DNA from: Planctomycetota bacterium
Lineage (GTDB): Bacteria; Planctomycetota; UBA1135; GCA-002686595
DNA: 34,517 bases
Reading direction: 5' to 3'
Assembly: GCA_030746555.1 (NCBI GenBank)
Contig: JASLMK010000052.1
Location: 1 to 34,517 of the forward strand
This document shows positions 1 to 7,616 of this stretch, one piece after another; position 1 is the stretch's first letter; each line of letters opens with the position of its first letter. The translations under genes were made by a program, and so were the position numbers. The notes beneath the pieces are model-generated. The model saw only the letters and a program-made list of their open reading frames with translations. It had not been told where the DNA came from and did not search any database.

Positions 1-118
1 GACCCTGAACGGGTCGTCGAGGAAGCCAGGTTCCGAAAAGCGCCGCCAGGGGCCGAGAGGCCGTCGAAGACGGCCGGTTGCGAAGTCTGGTGTGCGTGTT
101 CATGAATCATCCGGGCTA
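1..118. repeat. Left arm of CTAG-flanked palindromic repeat element
   Basis: Read outward from yidC (reverse complement), this starts with CTAG followed by CCCGGATGATTCATGAA, the same 21 bases that follow the stop codon of the last gene at 34416. Similarity continues past the tip: a shared CACCAGAC block, then GCAAC, then CCTGGYGGYGCTTT with C/T changes between arms. The arm ends in an 18-base block (1-18) that recurs as a direct copy at 34500-34517 and is itself a small hairpin (GACCC-tgaac-GGGTC). This arm also carries a perfect 7-bp hairpin at 59-75 (GGCCGTC/GACGGCC, loop GAA) that the right arm lacks. The first three bases of the tip form the yidC stop codon. It could be a MITE or IS end, or a structured intergenic repeat; no transposase is visible. 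Confidence 0.8.
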
Positions 119-2104
119 GCGCCTCTTCGCGCCCGAGCGGCGCTTGCCCTTGGCGCCGCCCCCGCCGGCCTTGCGTCGCTGGGCCTGCTCGAGCTGGCGC
201 GCCTGTTCCTTTTGCATCTCGGCCAGCCGCGCCATGAAGCCGCTCTTCTTCTTCGGCAGCTCGCTGTCGTCGATGGGCCAGATCTTCTTGATGCCCTTGG
301 TCTCCACGAGGCCGAGGGTGGAGCTCGTGATCATGTAGAGCGACAGCCCCGCCGCGTAGTTGTAGAGCAGGAACCCGAACACGATCGGCATCCACTGCAT
401 CATCTTCTGCATGCGCGCCTGCTGCTCGTCGGTCGGCGTGGGCATGCTGCGGAACTGGAAGATCATCAGCACCACCATCATGATCGGGAGCACGTTGAGG
501 TGCTCGATCACGCCGATGAACGGCAGGTGCGTGTCCAGGTCGAGGGTCAGGAGGCGATCGGGCTTGGAGAGGTCGTCGATCCAACCCATGAACGGCGCCT
601 GGCGCAGGTGGAAGTCGACGCGCAGGGCCTGGAACAGGCCGATGAAGACCGGGAACTGCAGGAACATGGGCAGGCAGCCGCCCAACGGGGGCACGAGCCC
701 CTCCTCCTGGAAGACCTTTGCCTGCTCCTCGCGCAGGCGCTTGGGGTTCTTGGCGTGCTTCTCCTTGATCGCGTTCAGGCGCGGCTGCACGCGCTTCATC
801 TTGGTCGCGTGGCGCGCCATGGCCGTCTGGGAGCGCCGGTTGATCGGGAACAGGAGCAGGCGCACGGTGAAGGTCATCAGGATGATCGCCCACCCCCAGT
901 TGCCCACCAGGCCCTGATAGAAACCGAGGATGCCCAAGATGCCCCGGGCGATCCCGCTGAAGAACCCCAGCTCCTCCTCGATCAGGGCCTCGTGGTCGGG
1001 CCAGACCGCGACCAGTTCGGCGCGCTCCTTCGGACCGGCGAAGACCCGGTAGCTGCGCGTGGTCGTCCCGCCGACCTCGGGCAGAGTGAGCACGACGGCC
1101 AGGTCGCAGGCGAGGTACTTCCAGGACTCGGCCGCCTCGGCGGGGTTCTCGGCGGCGAAGGCCGCGTCGCGGATGCGGCGATAGCTCGAGCCGCGGATGC
1201 TGGCCGCCGAGAGGCCGTCCTCGGGGTGGGGCCGCAGGAGCATGGCGAAGTACTTGTTGTGGACCCCCCCGAAGGAGAAGCGCCCGCTCCCGGGCAGGGA
1301 GCCGCCGCGGTCCCGGCCCGCGTCGGGCTTGGCCGGGACGTCGCTCCAGACCGCCTCGTCGTTGCGATCGCTCCAGGCCGAGCCCGCCCTAGGTTCCTGG
1401 TAGAAACGCTCCTCGCCCGCGGGCGGAACGCACAGGGCCGGGGTGAAGGTGAACTGGCGCTCGCCCGAGGCGGCGTGAGCGTCATTGGTGAGCGCGAGGC
1501 TCACGTCGAACTCGTGCGTGCCCGCGATCCAGCGCACGGTCTTCGTGAAGGTCACGCCGCTTCCGGGGGCGTAGCTGAAGCGGGCGCCGACCGGGCGGCC
1601 CTCCTCCTCGAGCACCTCGGCGGCCCACAGGGCCTCGGTCAACGGCGTGCCGCGCAGCAGGGAGGCGGAGGACTGGCTGGCGGCCAGGGCCAGGGAGCCG
1701 GTCGTCCCCTCGGGGGTCTCGATCGGCACCACGAGGTCGACCCAGTTCGCGCTGTCGAGCCGCTGGACCTCGTCGAGGCCCTCGCTCCGGTAGAAGTCCC
1801 CCATGGAGAGGCGCTTGAGGCGCGCGCCACGATTGGTGAAGACGGCCCGGAAGCGGCCGGGTTCACCGTCCCTGCCGAGCGCGAGCACGATCTCCCGCTC
1901 GCTCTCCTCCGCGACGAGTTCGCCGACCACCGGCTCGGGGGCCGGGACCGGGGCCGCCCCCGCGCCAGCGACCTCCGCTCCGCTCTCGGGGGTGTTCGCA
2001 CCGCCCCCAGCCGGCTGGGGCTTGGGCGGCGGCGCAAAGAAGACGGTCCAGGCCATGATGACCAGGAACGAGAGGAACATCGCCAGGGGGAGTCGCTTCT
2101 CCAC
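116..2104 (-). CDS. yidC: Membrane protein insertase YidC
   Basis: Inserts and folds inner-membrane proteins, alone or with SecYEG. The 662 residues are longer than the roughly 550 of enterobacterial YidC. An N-terminal transmembrane anchor (about 7-24) is followed by a Pro/Ala-rich linker, a periplasmic beta-domain (about 60-370) and the conserved Oxa1-type core (about 385-610). The core keeps the functional Arg in TVRLLLFPI (near residue 413), the cytoplasmic helical hairpin rich in Lys/Arg, and GGCLPMFLQFPVFIGLF. The C-terminus is a basic tail ending KGKRRSGAKRR, as in YidC forms that contact ribosomes directly. The start is GTG, with AGGAG 5 nt upstream (2110-2114). It is the last gene of a minus-strand run nadD, glycosyl-phosphate transferase, phosphoesterase, yidC (39 nt gap). 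It is not next to rpmH and rnpA, its usual neighbours. Its TAG stop lies in the tip of the terminal repeat. Confidence 0.96.
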   Translation of the reverse strand: MEKRLPLAMFLSFLVIMAWTVFFAPPPKPQPAGGGANTPESGAEVAGAGAAPVPAPEPVVGELVAEESEREIVLALGRDGEPGRFRAVFTNRGARLKRLSMGDFYRSEGLDEVQRLDSANWVDLVVPIETPEGTTGSLALAASQSSASLLRGTPLTEALWAAEVLEEEGRPVGARFSYAPGSGVTFTKTVRWIAGTHEFDVSLALTNDAHAASGERQFTFTPALCVPPAGEERFYQEPRAGSAWSDRNDEAVWSDVPAKPDAGRDRGGSLPGSGRFSFGGVHNKYFAMLLRPHPEDGLSAASIRGSSYRRIRDAAFAAENPAEAAESWKYLACDLAVVLTLPEVGGTTTRSYRVFAGPKERAELVAVWPDHEALIEEELGFFSGIARGILGILGFYQGLVGNWGWAIILMTFTVRLLLFPINRRSQTAMARHATKMKRVQPRLNAIKEKHAKNPKRLREEQAKVFQEEGLVPPLGGCLPMFLQFPVFIGLFQALRVDFHLRQAPFMGWIDDLSKPDRLLTLDLDTHLPFIGVIEHLNVLPIMMVVLMIFQFRSMPTPTDEQQARMQKMMQWMPIVFGFLLYNYAAGLSLYMITSSTLGLVETKGIKKIWPIDDSELPKKKSGFMARLAEMQKEQARQLEQAQRRKAGGGGAKGKRRSGAKRR

Positions 2105-2143
2105 GGAGTCTCCTGCCTTCGGTCTGCGCCGCGCTCGAGGGGC

Positions 2144-2959
2144 CTAGCGCCCCACCGCCAGGCGGTCAGCCAGGTAGTCGGGTAGCTCGGGGACGGCGCG
2201 GATCTCGTCCGCGGCGCACTCGTGATCGTACTCCAGCCGCACGAACCACAGGCTCCTGCCGTCGAACAGGGCGTAGGACAGGCGCGGATCGGCGTCCCGG
2301 GGCTGGCCCACCGAGCCGACGTTGACGATCGCCCTCTTCCCCTCGCCCAGCCCCAGGGCGTAGGGCCCTTCGGTCTGGGTCGGTTGGTAGAGCCGTTCGT
2401 CCTCGTAGTAGACCGCCGGGACGTGGCTGTGGCCGATGAAGCACACCTCGCGCGTCATCGCCTGGAAGTTGGCGCGCATCTTCCCCCGGTCCATCATGTC
2501 CCGCGGCAGGATGTACTCGCGGACCGGCTCGCGTGGGCTGCCGTGGGCGAACATGGCGACCTCGTCGCACTCCGTCGCCATCAGCTCGCTCAGGAAGTCC
2601 CAGTAGGCGAAGGCGCGGTCGCGCGGCTCGGCGCGGTTGATCTCATCACGGGTCCACTCGATCGCCGCGCGCGCCTTGGGGTTGAAGTCCTCGGCGGAGT
2701 TGAGCAGGGCGTCCTCGTGGTTGCCCCGCAGGCACACGCCGTCCTCGAGGGCGCCGCCACCCGCCGGAGCCTTCGCGCCGGGGACGCACAACTCCATCAC
2801 GATGTCCAGGCAGGCACGCGGTCGGGCGCCGTAGCCCACGACGTCGCCGAGACACACGAAACGCCGGGCACCGCGCTCGCGCGCGTCCTCGATCGCGAGC
2901 TCGAGGGCGGGCACGTTGCCGTGCAGATCCGAGATGAGGGCGGTCAGGGGATAGTCCAC
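2144..2959 (-). CDS. Calcineurin-like metallophosphoesterase
   Basis: A 271-residue member of the calcineurin-like (Metallophos_2) superfamily, a binuclear metal phosphoesterase. The metal-binding motifs occur in the family order: SDLHGN near the N-terminus, GDVVGYG, GNHED, and GHSHVP in the C-terminal half, followed by NVGSVGQPRD, which is typical of the YfcE-like 'metallophosphatase family' group. No signal peptide or transmembrane segment is visible, so it is probably cytoplasmic. The substrate cannot be told from sequence. The GTG start was chosen because it puts the first strand (YPLTALISDLHGN) at the family's usual position; no ATG and no good ribosome site lies in frame, so the start is uncertain. 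The open frame continues upstream, antisense-like, through the transferase gene and is not used. It lies 58 nt after the transferase gene and 39 nt before yidC. Confidence 0.9.
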   Translation of the reverse strand: MDYPLTALISDLHGNVPALELAIEDARERGARRFVCLGDVVGYGARPRACLDIVMELCVPGAKAPAGGGALEDGVCLRGNHEDALLNSAEDFNPKARAAIEWTRDEINRAEPRDRAFAYWDFLSELMATECDEVAMFAHGSPREPVREYILPRDMMDRGKMRANFQAMTREVCFIGHSHVPAVYYEDERLYQPTQTEGPYALGLGEGKRAIVNVGSVGQPRDADPRLSYALFDGRSLWFVRLEYDHECAADEIRAVPELPDYLADRLAVGR

Positions 2960-3017
2960 GCGCTGCGGGCCGAGCTCTGGATGGGGGGCGCCACGCGCCG
3001 CCGACTCGGGCCGAGGA

Positions 3018-4007
3018 TTATCCTCCCGCTTCGCGGCGGGAGCAAGGTCGAGCGCCCACGGGCTCGAGGCCGCCTCCCCCTCCGCCGGCGGGCGAGAGCC
3101 CCACCGCGACGCCGAACAGCGCCACGACCAGGGCCGCCCCCGCCAGACCGGCCGGCCACAGGGCGGGGAAGGCGATGCCGACGAGCAGGGCGGCCACCGG
3201 CGTCGGTGCGAGGCCGGCGGCCTGCAGGCGGTGGGCGAGGTGGAGGCGGTCCGCGCTCCAGACCGGCCGCCCCTCGCGCAGACGCGCGAGGGACACGCGC
3301 GCCAGGTCCAGACCCGGCAGGAGGAGGACGGGCCAGGCGGCGGGCTCCAGCAGGAGCACCATCCCGACCAGGTGGCTGCCGGAATCGCCGAGGTAGGCGC
3401 GGGCGTCGCCGCGACGGCGCAACCACAGGTTGAACGGCAGGAAGCCGGCGAGGGCTCCGGCGGCCGCCGGGGTCGCGACGGCAAGCCCCGCCAGCCCCAG
3501 GCCGGCGGCGGCCCCGTCGGCGTTGTCGAAGGTGTTGACCAGATTCATGGCCGCCACGGCGAGGAGGACCCACACGGCCGCGCTCCACGCCGAGGCGGCG
3601 CCGGCACCCAGCAGCGCCCCGGCCAGGACGACGCCCGCCGCGAGCTGGGCGCAGAGCTTGGGCAAGGCCCCCAGGCCGCCGGGGCGCAGGTCGTCGACGA
3701 GACCCACGGTGAACGCGGCGACCATGGCGGCCCACGGTCCCCAGCGAGCCGCGAGGGAGGTCGAGGCCGGATCGACGCCGGGCAGGGAGGGAGCCCACGA
3801 CGCCTGCGAGCAGCTCGTCTGGACGATCCAGGCCACGAGCAGGGCGGCGCCGCCCACACAGGGGACCGCCGTCGCCTGGTGCTTGCGGGCGCGGGTTCGA
3901 TCGTCGGGGACGTCGGTGAGGGGAAGCAGGCGGGCCAGAGGAGCGCCCGCGGCCGTGACCACCGCCGCGACGAGCGCCCCCGCCAGGCCGGCGGCTGCCG
4001 GGCTCAC
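3018..4007 (-). CDS. MraY/WecA-family glycosyl-1-phosphate transferase
   Basis: A polytopic membrane enzyme of 329 residues that would transfer a sugar-1-phosphate from a nucleotide sugar to polyprenyl phosphate, starting a surface polysaccharide or cell-wall precursor. Family motifs are in order: VGLVDDLR (the DD pair, about residue 120), NTFDNADG (the N...D catalytic loop; here NAD rather than the common DGxDGL), YLGDSGS (about 230), and DRLHLAHRL (the His motif, about 275). About ten hydrophobic segments surround them. The His motif and short length favour WecA/TagO-like proteins over MraY, but the sugar is unknown. It starts at GTG, overlapping the nadD stop as GTGA, which implies translational coupling. 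The last 30 or so residues are Gly-rich and carry a basic tail. Confidence 0.88.
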   Translation of the reverse strand: MSPAAAGLAGALVAAVVTAAGAPLARLLPLTDVPDDRTRARKHQATAVPCVGGAALLVAWIVQTSCSQASWAPSLPGVDPASTSLAARWGPWAAMVAAFTVGLVDDLRPGGLGALPKLCAQLAAGVVLAGALLGAGAASAWSAAVWVLLAVAAMNLVNTFDNADGAAAGLGLAGLAVATPAAAGALAGFLPFNLWLRRRGDARAYLGDSGSHLVGMVLLLEPAAWPVLLLPGLDLARVSLARLREGRPVWSADRLHLAHRLQAAGLAPTPVAALLVGIAFPALWPAGLAGAALVVALFGVAVGLSPAGGGGGGLEPVGARPCSRREAGG

Positions 4008-4657
4008 GGCGCCTCCGCGTACAGGTCATGGGCGCGCGCGTACTCGAGCACCCGCGGGTCGAGGAGCCCGCCGGAAGCGTCCCCGCAGGCGAGGCGCTCG
4101 CGCAGGTCCGTCGCCGCCGCGTCCACCGGCGGCAGGTCGAGCAGGCCGTCCTCCAAGCGCGAGACGAGCCGCGATCCCAGCTTCGCGCGCAGGCGGTCGA
4201 ACCGGCTGCGCAGGTCACTGCCGCGGCCCACGACGACCGGGCGCACGCGCTGGAGCAGCTCCTCCACCGAGCGCCAGGACTCGAGGCCGGCGAGGTTGTC
4301 GCTCCCCAACACCCAGAAGAGCTCCACGGCCTCCGGCCCCCCCTCGCGGGCCTCGATCTCGGCGACGGTGTCGATGGAGTAGGACGGGCCCGCGCGCGAG
4401 AGCTCGAGGGGGTCGACGACGAAGGCCGGTTCCTCGGCCAGGGCCAGCTCCAGCATCGCCCGGCGGTGGTGTGCGGCAGCGAGGGTCCTCCCCGGCTTGT
4501 GGGGCGGGCGGGCGGCGGGGACGAACAGGACGCGCTGGAGGCCGAAGGCGTCGCGGGCGGCCCGCGCGGCGTGCAGGTGCCCCACGTGGACCGGATCGAA
4601 GGACCCGCCGAACAGGCCGAGCCGCCGCAGGCCCCCCTCTCCCGCACCCTCGCTCAC
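4004..4657 (-). CDS. nadD: Nicotinate-nucleotide adenylyltransferase
   Basis: Transfers AMP from ATP to nicotinate mononucleotide in NAD biosynthesis. The nucleotidyltransferase signature GGSFDPVHVGHL (with HVGH) lies close to the N-terminus, followed by PPHK, SYSIDTV and FWVLGSDNL, which are NadD-type rather than CoaD-type. The C-terminal motif that usually reads like ISSTxIR is weak here (PPVDAAATDLRERL). The chosen GTG start gives 217 residues, near family size. The frame stays open upstream to 4825, with an ATG at about residue -31, but that extension is basic, Pro-rich and not NadD-like. No clear ribosome site precedes either start. It heads the four-gene minus-strand run that ends in yidC, and it does not sit with obg or rsfS, its common partners. 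Confidence 0.9.
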   Translation of the reverse strand: MSEGAGEGGLRRLGLFGGSFDPVHVGHLHAARAARDAFGLQRVLFVPAARPPHKPGRTLAAAHHRRAMLELALAEEPAFVVDPLELSRAGPSYSIDTVAEIEAREGGPEAVELFWVLGSDNLAGLESWRSVEELLQRVRPVVVGRGSDLRSRFDRLRAKLGSRLVSRLEDGLLDLPPVDAAATDLRERLACGDASGGLLDPRVLEYARAHDLYAEAP

Positions 4658-4817
4658 CGGGCCGATCCGTCCGTTACTCGCCGCCCGGGGGGGGTAGAGA
4701 CGGGGTGCGGAGACCACCGGCGCCCGCATCCCGGTCGCCGGTCCGAGGCTCGCCGCGAGCGGACGTGTCCGGCTCCGGCGGCCCCCCGAGCGGCTCTGAA
4801 GTCGGTTCCGGGCGCCA

Positions 4818-4847
4818 TTGACCACCCGAGGGTACCCCCACTAGACT
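4818..4847 (+). promoter_or_regulatory. Candidate sigma70-type promoter
   Basis: TTGACC (4818-4823, five of six to the consensus), an 18-base spacer, and TAGACT (4842-4847, four of six). It points at the lipoprotein gene whose ATG is at 4930, giving a leader of about 75 nt. It lies in the 272-bp divergent gap between nadD and that gene. I found no equally good promoter for nadD on the other strand. AT-rich hexamers stand out here because the surroundings are over 70% GC. Confidence 0.5.
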
Positions 4848-4929
4848 GTTGCGCAATGTTCTCCCGAGGCACCCGCTGCCTCGGGTCCCCGCCAGGCCGG
4901 ACCGCCGACCAGGACTCGATCCATCCCCC

Positions 4930-5469
4930 ATGAAGCAGCTCCCCCTCCTCGCCGCCCTCGCGAGCCTCGTGCTCGGCGCCTGCACCACGAGTCCCAGTCG
5001 CGACTGGGACCACTGGAACGCCGAATCCGTCGCCCCGCGCATGAGCCGCGTGTTCCTCGGCTACGAGCCGGATGTGGACGGCAGCTACCGGGACTACCAG
5101 TGGGAGCAGAAGAAGCACATCAACCAGCTCGCCAAGCGCTACTTCCTGAACTGGAACCCGGAGAACCCGTTCCAGGACGAGGACCCCTACTGGGACGCCG
5201 AGCGTCCCAACCACAGCCCGTTCCCCATGCCCCTGCACTACTTCCACCTCGAGGCCCTGGCCTTCGGCGGGATCTTCTACGCTGCCGGCGCCGGCTTCAT
5301 CGCCCTGCCGGTCGACTCGATCCTGGGCACCCTGGAGGACGGCGGGACCGAGGAGTTCGTGGCCGGCATCGGGACGACCCTCGATCCCCTGCGCGAGCTG
5401 ACGGTCAGCTTCTTGAACGTGGCCTGCTGCGAGTCCGACCAGGCTCAGGCGGCCTGGCGCGAGCGCTAG
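4930..5469 (+). CDS. Small lipoprotein of unknown function
   Basis: A 179-residue protein with a lipoprotein signal: short basic start (MKQ), hydrophobic core, lipobox LGAC with Cys18. The mature part is rich in Trp, Tyr and Asp (DWDHWN, YRDYQWEQ, YFLNWNPENPF, DPYWD), followed by a hydrophobic Gly/Ala stretch at about 110-135 that could touch or span a membrane, and a two-Cys VACCES near the end. I do not recognise the family. The ATG at 4930 was chosen over the upstream TTG at 4849 because only it gives a proper lipoprotein signal. It is a single-gene unit: a candidate promoter lies upstream, and miaA converges from the right after 69 bp. Confidence 0.85.
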   Translation: MKQLPLLAALASLVLGACTTSPSRDWDHWNAESVAPRMSRVFLGYEPDVDGSYRDYQWEQKKHINQLAKRYFLNWNPENPFQDEDPYWDAERPNHSPFPMPLHYFHLEALAFGGIFYAAGAGFIALPVDSILGTLEDGGTEEFVAGIGTTLDPLRELTVSFLNVACCESDQAQAAWRER

Positions 5470-5516
5470 AGACGATCGACACGGGCCCGGCCTGGACCCC
5501 GCCCGCTTCGTTTTCG

Positions 5517-5530
5517 GCGCCGATCGGCGC
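5517..5530. other. 14-bp perfect palindrome in a convergent gap
   Basis: GCGCCGATCGGCGC is a perfect palindrome in the 69-bp gap between the converging lipoprotein gene and miaA. It could form a hairpin in either transcript, but no T-run follows on either strand, so it is not a classical intrinsic terminator. It could instead be a protein-binding site or chance in GC-rich DNA. Confidence 0.3.
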
Positions 5531-5538
5531 GTGAGGGC

Positions 5539-6501
5539 TCAGGCGTCGCCCGCCCAGCCGAAGGCAGCGAGGGCCTCGTCGGACGCCTCGGCCCCCACCC
5601 AGCGGATCTCGGGGAACTTGCGGTACCAGGTGCGCTGGCGACGGGCGAACTGCCGCGTGCGCAGGACGATGCGCGCGACGCACTCCTCGCGGTCGAAGAC
5701 GCCGTCGTGCCAGTCGAGGACGTCTGCGTAGCCCAGGGCGGCCGAGGCCGTCGGTCCCAGGCCGCCGGCGGCGCGCAGGGCGGCCGCCTCCTCCGCCCAG
5801 CCCGCGTCGAGCATGGCGTCGGTTCGCCGGGCGATGCGCGCCTCGAGCTCCTCGTCCTCGACGCGCACGCCGATCAGGCGACGGGGACGACCGGTCGCCC
5901 CCTCCTCCTCCCCCCGACCCCACTCGCGCTGCCACTCCGAGAGCGGCCGGCCGGTCTGGGCGTGGACCTCCAGGGCGCGCACCACGCGCCGCGTGTCGTT
6001 GGCGTGGATGCGCTCGGCGGCGGCCGGGTCGATCGCCGCGAGGCGCTGGTGGGCGGCCGCGACGCCCTGCGCGCGCACCTCATCCTCGAGTCTCGCGCGC
6101 AGCTCGCGGTCGGCGGGCGGGCCGGGGAACAGGCCATGGACCAGCGCCTTGAGGTACAGGGCCGTGCCCCCGACGAACAGGGCTCGGGAGCCGCGCTCCT
6201 CGACGTCACAGAGCACATCGCGCACGTCGGCCAGGTAGCGCCGCAGGTCGTAGGCATCCAGCGGGCCGACCAGGTCCAGCATGTGGTGCGGCACCCGCTC
6301 GCGCATGGTCGCGTCGGGCTTGGCCGTGCCGATGTCCATGCCGCGGTAGACCAGCATGGAGTCGAGCGAGACGATCTCCGCTCCCGCGCGCTCGGCGACG
6401 GCCATCGCCAGCTCGCTCTTCCCCGACGCCGTCGGCCCCACCACGCAGAGCAGCTCGATCCGGTCGAGGATGTCCTGGGAGGCGTGGGAGGCGGGATCCA
6501 T
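5539..6501 (-). CDS. miaA: tRNA dimethylallyltransferase
   Basis: Adds the dimethylallyl group to A37 of tRNAs that read codons starting with U. At 320 residues it has the usual length. Motifs run in order: P-loop GPTASGKSELA (about 21-31), DSMLVYRGMDIGTAKP (substrate site), GGTALYLKALVHGL, a variable insertion domain, and TRQFARRQRTWYRKF near the C-terminus. It starts at ATG 6501 with no convincing ribosome site. It is divergent from the secreted protein gene at 6580 and stands alone, without mutL or hfq beside it, although mutL is one gene away on the same strand. Confidence 0.96.
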   Translation of the reverse strand: MDPASHASQDILDRIELLCVVGPTASGKSELAMAVAERAGAEIVSLDSMLVYRGMDIGTAKPDATMRERVPHHMLDLVGPLDAYDLRRYLADVRDVLCDVEERGSRALFVGGTALYLKALVHGLFPGPPADRELRARLEDEVRAQGVAAAHQRLAAIDPAAAERIHANDTRRVVRALEVHAQTGRPLSEWQREWGRGEEEGATGRPRRLIGVRVEDEELEARIARRTDAMLDAGWAEEAAALRAAGGLGPTASAALGYADVLDWHDGVFDREECVARIVLRTRQFARRQRTWYRKFPEIRWVGAEASDEALAAFGWAGDA

Positions 6502-6566
6502 CAGAGGGAGGCGGGCGCGGCCGGTGGGATTGTGCAGCCCCTCTGGCAGCGCCGGAAGGCCCGCCG

Positions 6567-6572
6567 TAGGCT
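6567..6572 (+). promoter_or_regulatory. Weak -10-like hexamer close to a start codon
   Basis: TAGGCT lies 7 nt before the ATG at 6580. It matches only three of six consensus bases. It is listed because the same geometry (hexamer, 6-9 nt, start codon) recurs before ubiE, ruvB, larC and the sulfotransferase-like gene in this window. Confidence 0.25.
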
Positions 6573-6579
6573 CTTCTGC

Positions 6580-7590
6580 ATGATGCGCGGCCAGAGGATA
6601 CGGGAGGGGTCTCGCCGTCGGCGGAGCGTCCTCGCGGGCTGCACGCTCCTGGGCGTCGCCCTCGCCGCCGGGCAGCTCTTCGCCCAGGACGAGGAGCCGT
6701 CACCGGCCCCCATCGCCGGTGCGGGCGCGCGCGAGGCCGACGACGAGCTGCGCCCGGGCGTGCTCCCCGCCGATGCCACGCCGGCGGCGCGGTCCGCCTG
6801 GGCCGTCTTGTGCGAGGCGACCCTGGCTCCCGAGCCGATCCGGGCCTTCGACATGTCGTTCCACCTGCGCTCCCGCGGGGACGAGCCCCACGACGTGGAC
6901 ACGCGCATCCGCTTCCTCAGCCCGGGCTACGTGCGCTCCTCGGTGCGCGAGACCGGCCGCGGCCACCTGCGCGGGGACCGCGGAGACTGGCTGATCGACG
7001 GGGAGCGCGAGGTCCGCCTGCTCGGGCGCGACGGCGCCGAGGACATCCGCCAGATCGAGGAGACGGTGGCCGTCGCCCGCAACTTCATCGCCCTGACCGA
7101 CCCGCGCTCGGTGCGCCTCGCCGGCCTCTCCGTCCTCGACGGCCCCCCCCCGGAGTTGCCCGCAGGGCTGGGCGAGCGCGGGGCGCGCCTGTCCTGGCTC
7201 TCGCTCACGAGCCCGGACCTGCATCTGGGCGTGCGCCGCCCCACGCCGGAACCACCGGGCCCAAAGCCCCTCTACCGGGCCCTGATCGGCAGCGACCCGC
7301 GGTCGGGCCACATCGAGCTCGCCATCGTGGCCGAGGCCGGCACGCCGCGGCGGCTCGAGAGCACGACCCTCCTGCTGGAGCTGCGCGGCCACTTCGAACG
7401 CGACGGTTTCGCCGTCCCGCGCGAGGTCCTGATCTACGGCGTCCACGCCCAGGCCCGGCCGCTGCGCTTCGCGAGCGTCCCGCGCCTCCAGCTGTGGGTG
7501 GACGACGCGGGCCTCGACCTGCGCGCCCCGCTCACGCCGGCCGACTTCCGGCCGGCTTCCGCCCTCGAGCGGAACGGCGACGGGCGCTGA
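6580..7590 (+). CDS. Secreted protein of unknown function
   Basis: A 336-residue exported protein. The N-terminus has a long basic stretch with RRRR followed by a hydrophobic core (SVLAGCTLLGVALAAG) and a likely signal peptidase I site after QLFA. LAGC resembles a lipobox, but the hydrophobic run follows the Cys, so lipidation is less likely; the Arg run before SVL also resembles a Tat signal. The mature protein has alternating strand-like segments (MSFHLRSRG, RIRFLSPGYVRSSV, RGDWLIDGEREVRLL, HIELAIVAEAG, LQLWVDDAG), which would suit an open beta-barrel of the LolA/LolB or outer-membrane-sorting type; that is inference only. The start is ATG 6580, with a second ATG directly after. It converges on mutL with 26 bp between them. 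I do not recognise a named family. Confidence 0.85.
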   Translation: MMRGQRIREGSRRRRSVLAGCTLLGVALAAGQLFAQDEEPSPAPIAGAGAREADDELRPGVLPADATPAARSAWAVLCEATLAPEPIRAFDMSFHLRSRGDEPHDVDTRIRFLSPGYVRSSVRETGRGHLRGDRGDWLIDGEREVRLLGRDGAEDIRQIEETVAVARNFIALTDPRSVRLAGLSVLDGPPPELPAGLGERGARLSWLSLTSPDLHLGVRRPTPEPPGPKPLYRALIGSDPRSGHIELAIVAEAGTPRRLESTTLLLELRGHFERDGFAVPREVLIYGVHAQARPLRFASVPRLQLWVDDAGLDLRAPLTPADFRPASALERNGDGR

Positions 7591-7616
7591 GGCGCGTCCC
7601 CTGCCGGGAGGGCTAG

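Noticed and set aside
92..2185. Plus-strand ORF of 697 codons opposite yidC
   Set aside because: It lies wholly antisense to a clear yidC, is rich in Arg, His, Gly and Ala with no domain, and follows from high GC at third positions. The same holds for the other long antisense frames.
5517..5530. Intrinsic terminator at the GCGCCGATCGGCGC palindrome
   Set aside because: No T-run follows on either strand; kept only as a palindrome.
6634..6645. LAGC lipobox in the secreted protein starting at 6580
   Set aside because: The hydrophobic stretch comes after the Cys rather than before it, so a normal signal peptide ending after QLFA fits better.
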